A program made the translations under genes and the position numbers. Below are positions 1-4,793 of a stretch of 5,084 nucleotides of DNA, in pieces. Numbering within the stretch: position 1 is the stretch's first letter; each line of letters starts with the position of its first letter. The notes below the pieces were generated by a model. The model did not search any database. It had not been told where the DNA came from and saw only the letters and a list, made by a program, of their open reading frames with translations. Source of the DNA: an uncultured Methanobrevibacter sp. (GTDB lineage: Archaea > Methanobacteriota > Methanobacteria > Methanobacteriales > Methanobacteriaceae); NCBI GenBank assembly GCA_946611495.1, contig CAMODR010000123.1, forward strand, positions 1-5,084. The letters are read 5' to 3'.

Positions 1-5
1 TATAT

Positions 6-11
6 TCACCT
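6..11 (-). promoter_or_regulatory. Ribosome binding site of a leftward gene starting just left of the window
   Basis: Read on the minus strand this is AGGTGA followed by five bases (ATATA) to the window edge. That is the same motif and spacing seen before the other genes here. It implies that a start codon lies at or immediately beyond the left edge. The gene itself is not visible. Confidence 0.6.
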
Positions 12-57
12 TTAATTAAAATCTCTTTTGTAGTTAGATAGTTTAATTTTAAATTTA

Positions 58-86
58 AATTATGATGTTTAAATCATATATTTAAT
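58..86 (-). repeat. 29-bp operator-like repeat, copy A
   Basis: This contains the inverted repeat TATGAT-GTTTAA-ATCATA (61-78) and, read on the minus strand, a TATA-like stretch (AAATATATGA). It is nearly identical to the copy at 101-129, differing by one base inserted in the spacer, one base deleted in the flank and one end base. It sits 50-90 bases upstream of the inferred leftward start, where an archaeal TATA box and repressor site would be expected. The regulatory role is inferred. Confidence 0.55.
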
Positions 87-100
87 AGTTTGAATTTTTT

Positions 101-129
101 TATTATGATGTCTTAAATCATATATTAAT
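101..129 (-). repeat. 29-bp operator-like repeat, copy B
   Basis: This contains TATGAT-GTCTTAA-ATCATA (104-122), the same arms as copy A with a 7-base spacer. The two copies are offset by 43 bp, about four helical turns, so they would present on the same DNA face. This arrangement suggests cooperative binding by a dimeric regulator upstream of the leftward gene outside the window. Confidence 0.5.
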
Positions 130-249
130 TATATTTATCTTTTTTATTTTATTTAAGTTTACTTTAAAAAGATTTAATCATTTAACAATTGATTAACTCA
201 AATTGGAAAATCAGTTAAACTTTTTATAAATTAAGCAATTAGAATAATA

Positions 250-336
250 AAAATAGTAAAAAAGATTTATTAAATTAAAAAATAGTTAAAAAGATTTATC
301 AAATTAAAAAATAGTAAAAAGAATTAGTTTAATAAT
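250..336. repeat. Three imperfect 29-bp tandem units in the 3' flank of the membrane gene
   Basis: AAAATAGT recurs at 250, 279 and 308, giving an exact 29-bp period. Units one and two (250-278, 279-307) differ at only two positions. Unit three is degraded and runs into the stop codon of the gene at 329. Read on the minus strand the units are runs of T broken by short motifs, so the array probably acts as the multi-T-tract terminator of that gene. Slippage is an alternative origin in such AT-rich DNA. Confidence 0.6.
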
Positions 337-1681
337 GTAGCAAAAAGCCAAGAATTGCAGCAGCTACTAACGGAATTATCAAGTTTTCAAGCTCTTTTGG
401 AAGGAATGTTTCTATTAAACAAACAGCTAATCCAACTGCAATTGATACAAATAAGTTTTGAGTAAATAAAAGCAATATGATCATTGTAATGATTAATGCT
501 ATAATGGAGCCTTCAATAGACTTATTTCCTTTGTTTTTAAGCAAGGAATCCATTTCAAACTTATGATTTGCAAACATTATGCTAACTGGCTCAGCTATTG
601 CACCAACAAATCCTATGATGAGGCTTGATATTACTGTTGCCTCTACTGTAAATAGACTGATTCCAATGATTATCCAAGCCACTCCACATATCAATGAAAT
701 GAGAATTGACATTTTCTCATGATTTAATCCTCTGCTTATTGCCTTATACCATGAGAAGCTTTCACCTGCATAGATAGTTATTAGAATGCTTACAATTCCA
801 GTTAATATAAGGATTGTTGTTGCACTGAATGGTGCGTAGAAGTAAAATATAGCAAATCCAAGAAATGCAAACAAGTGGAATGTTTTTCTTAAAATCAATG
901 ATTCAAATCCTCTCTTTTTGGCAAGTCCAAGCAATCCAAGAACAATTGGACAAGCAACTATTGCAAATATAATCCATAGGCACTCTTTAAGAGGAACAAT
1001 ATTGTTTACCTTAAGGCCGAATAAACTTAAGAAAAGGAAAGTCTCTACAACAGTTAGAATGAATCCTAGAACTCCTCCGCTTATCGCTTGAGCCATAGTG
1101 TGTTTTTTAAGGGTCACTCTGCTCCAAATCAATACTGGATAAAGTAATCCAAAGAGTGCGCCGATTGGTCCAAGAAGCATGATTAAAGCAGCTACAGGTC
1201 CGCTTAATCCTGTTGTATGTATGCTTATTTTCCATTTTGTTGTAATGAGCATTACAATGAATGTGTTAGTTGTATAACATAGAAGAAGCACTGTCAAGAA
1301 ACTAGGCAAGTTTAAAAGCCAGGATAATATGAATCCTATAAAGTATGATGCTGTTCCAATGATAAGGGGAGCAAAACGGTCTTCACGGTTTGAGATGTCA
1401 CTGTCAGTATTTAGTTTTTTAGCCCAGAAGACTATGATTGCCATAGGCAATGCAGATGCAAAGACAAGAGATATGATTTCGCATATTGCAAACAGTCCCC
1501 AATCAAAGCTGAAACTTGGAGTGAAAGGAGTTCCCTTAGATGCAAGCACAATACAAATGATTAAAAACAGTGGTATACATATAATTGGAGGGTTTGTGAA
1601 TGTGGATATTGTTTTAGCTATTTTAAGCTTTCTTGGATCCTTTTCATCATATTCAACAGAAACACTATTCAGATTTGTCAT
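329..1681 (-). CDS. PAP2-type phosphatase fused to a dolichol/polyprenol kinase-like domain, integral membrane
   Basis: This is a 450-residue protein with about 13 hydrophobic segments. The N-terminal half matches the PAP2 phosphatase pattern: REDRFAP (99-105) as motif 1, KISIH (151-155) as motif 2 with His155, and SRVTLKKHTMAQ (187-198) fitting SRX5HX3D. His194 would be the nucleophile, with Gln198 replacing the usual Asp. The C-terminal half resembles CTP-dependent dolichol/phytol kinases: RKTFH (265-269), KSIEGS (387-392) and ETFLPKELENLIIPL (424-438, where Glu-Asn replaces the usual Asp-Asn). The Asp of the usual Gly-Asp motif is not evident near VGAIAEP (359-365). The likely role is phosphorylating and dephosphorylating polyprenyl or archaeal lipid alcohols, for example recycling the glycan carrier; the substrate is inferred. 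The start is supported by GGAGAT at 1692-1687. The gene appears to be transcribed alone. The two-domain call is firm; activity of the kinase half is uncertain. Confidence 0.85.
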   Translation of the reverse strand: MTNLNSVSVEYDEKDPRKLKIAKTISTFTNPPIICIPLFLIICIVLASKGTPFTPSFSFDWGLFAICEIISLVFASALPMAIIVFWAKKLNTDSDISNREDRFAPLIIGTASYFIGFILSWLLNLPSFLTVLLLCYTTNTFIVMLITTKWKISIHTTGLSGPVAALIMLLGPIGALFGLLYPVLIWSRVTLKKHTMAQAISGGVLGFILTVVETFLFLSLFGLKVNNIVPLKECLWIIFAIVACPIVLGLLGLAKKRGFESLILRKTFHLFAFLGFAIFYFYAPFSATTILILTGIVSILITIYAGESFSWYKAISRGLNHEKMSILISLICGVAWIIIGISLFTVEATVISSLIIGFVGAIAEPVSIMFANHKFEMDSLLKNKGNKSIEGSIIALIITMIILLLFTQNLFVSIAVGLAVCLIETFLPKELENLIIPLVAAAILGFLLHY

Positions 1682-1686
1682 GTTTT

Positions 1687-1692
1687 ATCTCC
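1687..1692 (-). promoter_or_regulatory. Ribosome binding site of the PAP2-kinase gene
   Basis: On the minus strand this reads GGAGAT, ending five bases before the ATG at 1681-1679 (intervening AAAAC). It complements the archaeal 16S rRNA 3' end and fixes the start codon. Confidence 0.75.
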
Positions 1693-1721
1693 AATTTTTG
1701 TATATTTTTATAATAATTGTT

Positions 1722-1735
1722 TTCTATAATATATT
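1722..1735 (-). promoter_or_regulatory. Putative TATA box of the PAP2-kinase gene
   Basis: The minus strand reads AAATATATTATAG here. A start site about 25 bases downstream would fall near 1703 and give a leader of about 20 nt containing the GGAGAT site. The surroundings are so AT-rich that the exact box is uncertain. Confidence 0.35.
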
Positions 1736-2052
1736 TGTATTTACTTTTATAATATTTTTTATTATTTTTTTCAAATTCCTATTTTCAATTTTAAAATTTT
1801 ATTCATTTTATTCATTTATTAATTTATTTCATTTGATTTTTCTTTGCTAATTTGAAATTTTTTCATTTTTTCTCTATTTTCATCATTAGTTTTATAAATG
1901 ACTTAGACCAATATATAATATATTCTATAAACTTTAGATTATTTGTAATATATGAAATTAATTTTAAAAAGAATTAAAAAGATAAGTTAATTTCACAATT
2001 ATGATATTTATTTTAAAATAGGGATTTTAAAGTTTAGGTTAATTTCAAATAA

Positions 2053-2060
2053 TTTATTAT
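2053..2060 (+). promoter_or_regulatory. Putative TATA box of aRF1
   Basis: TTTATTAT lies about 25 bases before the hairpin at 2073-2092, placing the predicted start site within that hairpin, near 2080. Other AT-rich boxes upstream (for example around 1911-1925) are possible. Confidence 0.35.
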
Positions 2061-2072
2061 TCTTATTTATTC

Positions 2073-2092
2073 TGCCTATTCCAAAATAGGCA
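2073..2092 (+). promoter_or_regulatory. Perfect 8-bp inverted repeat upstream of aRF1
   Basis: TGCCTATT and AATAGGCA flank a CCAA loop, giving a flawless 8-bp stem ending 36 bases before the aRF1 start codon. Its four G:C pairs stand out in this AT-rich spacer. It could be an operator at the transcription start or a leader hairpin in the mRNA; the sequence alone cannot separate the two. Confidence 0.55.
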
Positions 2093-2118
2093 ATCAAAAA
2101 TTATTTATCAATTTTATC

Positions 2119-2123
2119 AGGTG
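2119..2123 (+). promoter_or_regulatory. Ribosome binding site of aRF1
   Basis: AGGTG is followed by five bases (TTATA) and then the ATG at 2129. The GTG inside it is not a start, because that frame stops immediately (GTG TTA TAA). Confidence 0.75.
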
Positions 2124-2128
2124 TTATA

Positions 2129-3373
2129 ATGAGTGAGGTATCCTCAAAAGAGTTGTATGAGTTTAAAAAGACCTTAAAAGAACTTGGAGAAAAGAAAGGT
2201 AAAGGAACTGAATTGGTCAGTATGTATGTTCCTCCTGAAAAGCAGTTAAGTGATATCATCAAGCAGATGAGAGACGAATTAGGACAAAGTGCTAACATCA
2301 AAAGCAAATCCACACGTAAAAATGTTCAATCAGCTATTGAAGTTATCATGCAAAGAATCCGTATGATTACAAACGAAAATAAGGATTTGCCAAATGGCTT
2401 TGTATTGTTTGTTGGTATGATTCCTAAAGGCGGTCCAGGTACTGAAAAGATGGAAACTGTTGTAATCGAACCGCCAGAACCTATTCAAACCTATTGGTAC
2501 ATTTGTGACAGCACATTCTTCCTTGAGCCATTGGAAGATATGATCGCTTCAAAAGAAGTATATGGTATTGCTGTTATCGACAGAAACGAAGCTACAATCG
2601 CTACTTTAAAAGGTAAAAGAATTAAGATCACTGCTCATTTAACCAGTGGTGTTCCTGGTAAGCATAAGGCTGGGGGACAATCACAAAGAAGGTTCGATAG
2701 GGTTATTGAACAATTGGCTCACGAGTTCCTTAAAAGAATCGGTCAACATATGGATGATGACTTCTTGCCAATTAAGGATGAATTGAAAGGAATCATCCTT
2801 GGTGGACCAGGATACACTAAAGAGGACTTCTATAATGGAGACTATATGCATTATGAGCTTAAAGATAAGGTAATTACTACTGTAGACACTTCCTATACTG
2901 GTGAATTTGGTATTAGGGAAACTATCGATAAGGCTTCAGGTGCATTGGAAGAGTTAGGTGTAGTTAAGGAGAAAAAGCTTGTTCAAAGATTCTTTAAGGA
3001 ATTAAGAGATGATAATGGACTTTACTCCTATGGTGAAAAGGAAGTTAGAAATAACTTGCAAATAGGTGCTGTAGACATTCTCCTTCTCTCAGAGGACTTA
3101 AAATCAAAAAGACTTACCTTAGACTGCCAAGCTTGTGGATTCCATGCAGAGGCAACTCAAAAAGAAGGTCAAAAGGTACAGGACCTTTCATGCCCACAAT
3201 GTAATGAAAAAATGAAGATCACTAATGAAGAGGACTTGATTGAAGACCTTTCACGTATAGCTGAAGATCTTGGTTCAAGCGTTGAGATAATCTCAACTGA
3301 AACCGATGAAGGAATGCAATTATATAGGGCATTCGGTGGTATAGCAGCTATTACAAGATATAGGGTTTCCTAA
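2129..3373 (+). CDS. prf1: Peptide chain release factor 1, archaeal (aRF1/eRF1 family)
   Basis: This 414-residue protein recognises all three stop codons in the ribosomal A site and triggers peptide release. In archaea it is delivered by aEF1A and followed by ABCE1-mediated recycling. The N domain carries NIKS (56-59) and the YxCxxxF motif (Tyr124, Cys126, Phe130), which together read the stop codon. The middle domain carries GGQ (182-184), which reaches the peptidyl-transferase centre. The C domain contains a four-cysteine zinc site (Cys333, Cys336, Cys355, Cys358), a usual feature of archaeal members. The length is normal for aRF1 and all hallmark residues are present, so the gene looks intact. 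It has its own promoter region, a good AGGTG ribosome site, and a TAA stop followed within 10 bases by a hairpin and then T-tracts, so it is probably monocistronic. Confidence 0.98.
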   Translation: MSEVSSKELYEFKKTLKELGEKKGKGTELVSMYVPPEKQLSDIIKQMRDELGQSANIKSKSTRKNVQSAIEVIMQRIRMITNENKDLPNGFVLFVGMIPKGGPGTEKMETVVIEPPEPIQTYWYICDSTFFLEPLEDMIASKEVYGIAVIDRNEATIATLKGKRIKITAHLTSGVPGKHKAGGQSQRRFDRVIEQLAHEFLKRIGQHMDDDFLPIKDELKGIILGGPGYTKEDFYNGDYMHYELKDKVITTVDTSYTGEFGIRETIDKASGALEELGVVKEKKLVQRFFKELRDDNGLYSYGEKEVRNNLQIGAVDILLLSEDLKSKRLTLDCQACGFHAEATQKEGQKVQDLSCPQCNEKMKITNEEDLIEDLSRIAEDLGSSVEIISTETDEGMQLYRAFGGIAAITRYRVS

Positions 3374-3380
3374 TCAAGCT

Positions 3381-3405
3381 TTTTACAGGCCTTCGGCCCG
3401 TAAAA
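3381..3405 (+). terminator. GC-rich hairpin after aRF1
   Basis: The outer stem TTTTAC/GTAAAA (6 bp) and inner stem GGCC/GGCC (4 bp, TTC loop) are separated by one A-C mismatch. It starts seven bases after the aRF1 stop, and a T7 tract begins about 12 bases after it. The form resembles an intrinsic terminator or a 3'-end stabilising hairpin. The gap between stem and T-tract is longer than in bacterial terminators. Confidence 0.6.
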
Positions 3406-3414
3406 CATTGACCA

Positions 3415-3530
3415 AAATTTTTTTCACTACTTTTTTAACCTTACTTTTCTTTCTTTTATCATTGCTTTTTTTTAATGTGTTTTTTCTTTTTTTCATTTTT
3501 TAATATGCTTGGTTATTTTTTATAATTTTA
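3415..3530 (+). terminator. Multi-T-tract termination zone
   Basis: Successive plus-strand T runs (T7 at 3418, T6 at 3431, and runs of 6-8 T between about 3470 and 3505) continue to about 3530. Archaeal RNA polymerase terminates at U-rich stretches, and the aCPSF1/FttA nuclease acts at such U-tracts. This is the likely 3' end region of the aRF1 transcript. Confidence 0.6.
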
Positions 3531-3545
3531 TATCTATGTTTATAA

Positions 3546-3558
3546 AAAGGTTTATATC
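3546..3558 (+). promoter_or_regulatory. Putative BRE/TATA promoter of the ferredoxin gene
   Basis: AAAGG followed by TTTATATC resembles an archaeal purine-rich BRE plus TATA box. A start about 25 bases downstream falls near 3580, at the right end of the palindrome 3561-3582. An alternative box is the ATATATTTAAATAA stretch at 3581-3594, which would start transcription near 3612. Confidence 0.45.
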
Positions 3559-3560
3559 GG

Positions 3561-3582
3561 ATTATGAATATATATTCATAAT
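3561..3582 (+). promoter_or_regulatory. Perfect 22-bp palindrome in the ferredoxin promoter
   Basis: The half-site ATTATGAATAT is followed exactly by its reverse complement ATATTCATAAT. It lies between the putative TATA box and the predicted start site, the classic position for an archaeal repressor that blocks polymerase recruitment. Its core TATGAA-(6)-TTCATA has the same architecture as the repeats at 61-78 and 104-122. Confidence 0.6.
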
Positions 3583-3628
3583 ATATTTAAATAAAGTGGT
3601 ATCAATCTTTTATTAAAAAAACTTTTTT

Positions 3629-3634
3629 AGGTGA
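3629..3634 (+). promoter_or_regulatory. Ribosome binding site of the ferredoxin gene
   Basis: AGGTGA is followed by four A residues and then the ATG at 3639. This is the strongest ribosome site among the complete genes of the window. Confidence 0.8.
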
Positions 3635-3638
3635 AAAA

Positions 3639-3896
3639 ATGAGAGGTAGGCGTTTTGGTCACTCTTCTTTATTGTTTAGGCAGTTATTTAAAACAGTTAA
3701 TCATTCAGTTCATGTAGGCGGGCAAGTTACCATAAACGGAAAGAAGTGTAATCTATGTGGGCGATGTGAGAAAATATGCCCTGTAAGAGCTATAAAAGTA
3801 GATAAGGAAAAGAGAAAATGGCGTATTTTCACTAACTGCAGACATTGTTATGCATGTGTTTCAGCTTGTCCAAATAAAGCAATGCGTATTTTATAG
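3639..3896 (+). CDS. Small 2[4Fe-4S] ferredoxin-like protein (NuoI/EchF-like)
   Basis: This 85-residue soluble protein has two complete cluster motifs of the form CX2CX2CX3CP: Cys37, 40, 43, 47 and Cys67, 70, 73, 77. Each pattern ligates one [4Fe-4S] cluster, with the last Cys of each motif serving the other cluster. It should carry electrons at low potential. A basic, amphipathic stretch of about 35 residues (including LLFRQLFKTVNHSV, 11-24) precedes the first motif. That extension, and the spacing between clusters, recall NuoI/EchF subunits of membrane-bound hydrogenases more than free clostridial ferredoxins. No hydrogenase or oxidoreductase gene lies beside it, so the partner is unknown. 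The gene stands alone with its own promoter and a perfect palindromic operator candidate. The stop is TAG, followed three codons later by an in-frame TGA. Confidence 0.9.
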   Translation: MRGRRFGHSSLLFRQLFKTVNHSVHVGGQVTINGKKCNLCGRCEKICPVRAIKVDKEKRKWRIFTNCRHCYACVSACPNKAMRIL

Positions 3897-3940
3897 AAAA
3901 AGAAATGATAAAATTAATATGGAATAAATCGAGTTACAAA

Positions 3941-4010
3941 AATAGTTTAAAATAGTTAAAAATAGTTTAAAATAGTTTAAAATAGTTTAAAATAGTTAAA
4001 AATAGTTAAA
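3941..4010. repeat. Seven tandem copies of a 10-bp unit AATAGTTWAA
   Basis: The seven units are exactly in register and differ only at position 8 (T in units 1, 3, 4, 5; A in units 2, 6, 7). An isolated eighth copy lies at 4035-4044. The A-tracts recur every 10 bp, near one helical turn, so the DNA is predicted to be curved. On the minus strand the unit is TTTAACTATT, giving a series of short T-runs downstream of the DUF655 gene that could back up its terminator. Confidence 0.85.
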
Positions 4011-4017
4011 ATATGGA

Positions 4018-4031
4018 ATGACTTAAGTCAT
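4018..4031. repeat. Perfect 14-bp palindrome
   Basis: ATGACTTAAGTCAT is fully self-complementary and lies between the 10-bp repeat array and the hairpin at 4048-4074. It sits between the 3' ends of convergent genes, where an operator is not expected. Its function is unknown. Confidence 0.6.
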
Positions 4032-4047
4032 AAAAATAGTTAAAAGA

Positions 4048-4074
4048 AAAAATAGATAAAAATTATCTATTTTT
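4048..4074. terminator. Bidirectional hairpin terminator between ferredoxin and DUF655
   Basis: A perfect 12-bp inverted repeat (AAAAATAGATAA / TTATCTATTTTT) has a 3-base AAA loop. Either strand gives a stem ending in a T5 run, and on the minus strand more T-rich sequence follows. It begins seven bases after the stop codon of the minus-strand DUF655 gene. It is also the first T-tract structure met by the ferredoxin transcript, so it can serve both convergent genes. Confidence 0.7.
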
Positions 4075-4081
4075 AAGAAAT

Positions 4082-4735
4082 TTACTTTATACGTTTTCCC
4101 TCTTGGGAAATTAAACCTTCTCTTTTTAGCTTTTCAATAAAGTAACTGTCATCATCTTCAAATTCATCCAATTCAAGAGTTTCCTTTTTTGTGGATCTTT
4201 TAACGACAGTAAATAGATAGGTAGGTCTTCCTTGCCTAATCTTATTTAGCTCACTCAATTCATATAACACTCTTTTAGCTATTAGGTCTTCACTGTCTTC
4301 AATAAAGCTGATTCTTTTATTAATGTCTTCAAAGCTTTCAAATTTTCCATTTTTCTCTTTATCATCCAATACCTTAATTGCATTTTTTCTGCTGATTCCA
4401 TCTAAAAAGTGTAATTGGGTTCCTTCCTTGCTTTGCCTATTGAAGAAATCAACATACTTATTTTCATTAGTGATTATTATGGTATGAATTGCCTTTTCCA
4501 CTTCTTGAAGCTCGACATTACTTAAATCATCATAGCTTAGTCTGTGATTTAATTTTTTAACCTTGTCGCTATCTTTAGTAATTAGAATCTTTTCTTGAGG
4601 CCTTAATTCAACACCTTCATTAAGTTCAATATTGATTAAAGTAAACTTATTTGTCCCCATTACATTTGCAGTGTTGATATTATCCTTTGTTACCTTTTGT
4701 GATAACACTATCCCGTAATCTTCGTTTTTGCTCAT
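4082..4735 (-). CDS. DUF655 family protein, archaeal putative nucleic-acid-binding protein
   Basis: With the start chosen here the protein has 217 residues and is soluble and charged. It matches the archaeal DUF655 family. The parts I recognise are EGVELRPQEKILI (40-52), a RLSYDDLS stretch (65-72), FFNR (97-100), and a helix-hairpin-helix-like segment (LDGISRKNAIKVL, 111-123) followed by FESFEDINKRI (132-142). The biochemical role is not established; the HhH-like part suggests DNA or RNA binding. In many euryarchaea the gene sits in an L21e-RpoF-DUF655-KsgA cluster, but here none of those genes adjoins it in the window. The tail (about 181-217) is highly charged, acidic then basic. The first in-frame TTG (4744) has no ribosome site and overlaps the likely one (AGTTGAT), so the ATG at 4735 is preferred. 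Confidence 0.88.
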   Translation of the reverse strand: MSKNEDYGIVLSQKVTKDNINTANVMGTNKFTLINIELNEGVELRPQEKILITKDSDKVKKLNHRLSYDDLSNVELQEVEKAIHTIIITNENKYVDFFNRQSKEGTQLHFLDGISRKNAIKVLDDKEKNGKFESFEDINKRISFIEDSEDLIAKRVLYELSELNKIRQGRPTYLFTVVKRSTKKETLELDEFEDDDSYFIEKLKREGLISQEGKRIK

Positions 4736-4739
4736 TATA

Positions 4740-4746
4740 ATCAACT
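4740..4746 (-). promoter_or_regulatory. Ribosome binding site deciding the DUF655 start
   Basis: The minus strand reads AGTTGAT, one mismatch from AGGTGAT, four bases before ATG 4735. The TTG inside it therefore belongs to the ribosome site and is probably not a start codon. Confidence 0.5.
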
Positions 4747-4781
4747 TTATATTTTTTTAAGTGGCTTTAGTAGTATAAATA

Positions 4782-4793
4782 TTCTTAAAGTGG
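4782..4793 (-). promoter_or_regulatory. Putative TATA box of the DUF655 gene
   Basis: The minus strand contains ATATTTATACT here, predicting a start near 4762 and a leader of about 25 nt. The region is flanked by two similar motifs, TTAAGTGGCTTT (4757-4768) and TTAAAGTGGTTT (4785-4796), the second overlapping the box. Confidence 0.4.

Larger units (their letters stand above)
1..328. other. Non-coding AT-rich intergenic region
   Basis: No open reading frame of useful length or RNA gene is visible here. The left part looks like the promoter and leader of a leftward gene that starts just beyond position 1. It has a ribosome site at 6-11 and two 29-bp repeats at 58-86 and 101-129. The right part (about 250-328) is the 3' flank of the leftward membrane-protein gene and is T-rich when read on the minus strand. 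A weak interrupted inverted repeat lies at 181-219 (TTTAAC...GTTAAA, with TGATT/AATCA inside). Confidence 0.75.
1682..2128. other. Divergent intergenic region between the membrane gene and aRF1
   Basis: These 447 bases hold the promoters of both flanking genes and no credible gene. A plus-strand reading frame entering from the left is a shadow of the membrane gene, and its poly-Phe/Ile tail comes from T-rich DNA. Minor structures include direct repeats GTTAATTTCA at 1986 and 2038, an inverted copy GAAATTAA at 1954-1961, and the hairpin at 2073-2092. The middle (about 1740-1900) is strongly T-rich on the plus strand. Confidence 0.7.

Noticed and set aside
181..219. Interrupted inverted repeat as a structured RNA or terminator
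   Set aside because: The stem has a three-base bulge, a 14-base loop and almost only A:T pairs, so it could easily occur by chance in this region.
1329..1850. Plus-strand reading frame of 173 codons
   Set aside because: It overlaps the well-supported membrane gene on the opposite strand, has no ribosome site, and ends in a poly-Phe/Ile run made by T-rich spacer DNA.
1911..1925. AATATAT-A-ATATATT palindrome in the divergent spacer
   Set aside because: It is pure A/T alternation, expected by chance in such DNA, and no start site depends on it.
2101..2313. Minus-strand reading frame of 70 codons
   Set aside because: It is antisense to the start of aRF1, whose conserved N domain explains the open frame, and it shows no family resemblance.
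3894..3908. TAG at the end of the ferredoxin gene as a pyrrolysine codon or readthrough site
   Set aside because: An in-frame TGA follows after only three lysine codons, the protein is already complete, and no Pyl genes or insertion element are seen.
3941..4010. CRISPR array
   Set aside because: The units are 10 bp, contiguous and AT-only in complexity, with no unique spacers and no cas genes, so this is a simple tandem repeat.
4736..4744. TTG start nine bases upstream for the DUF655 protein
   Set aside because: There is no ribosome site before it, and it overlaps the AGTTGAT that is well placed for the ATG at 4735.
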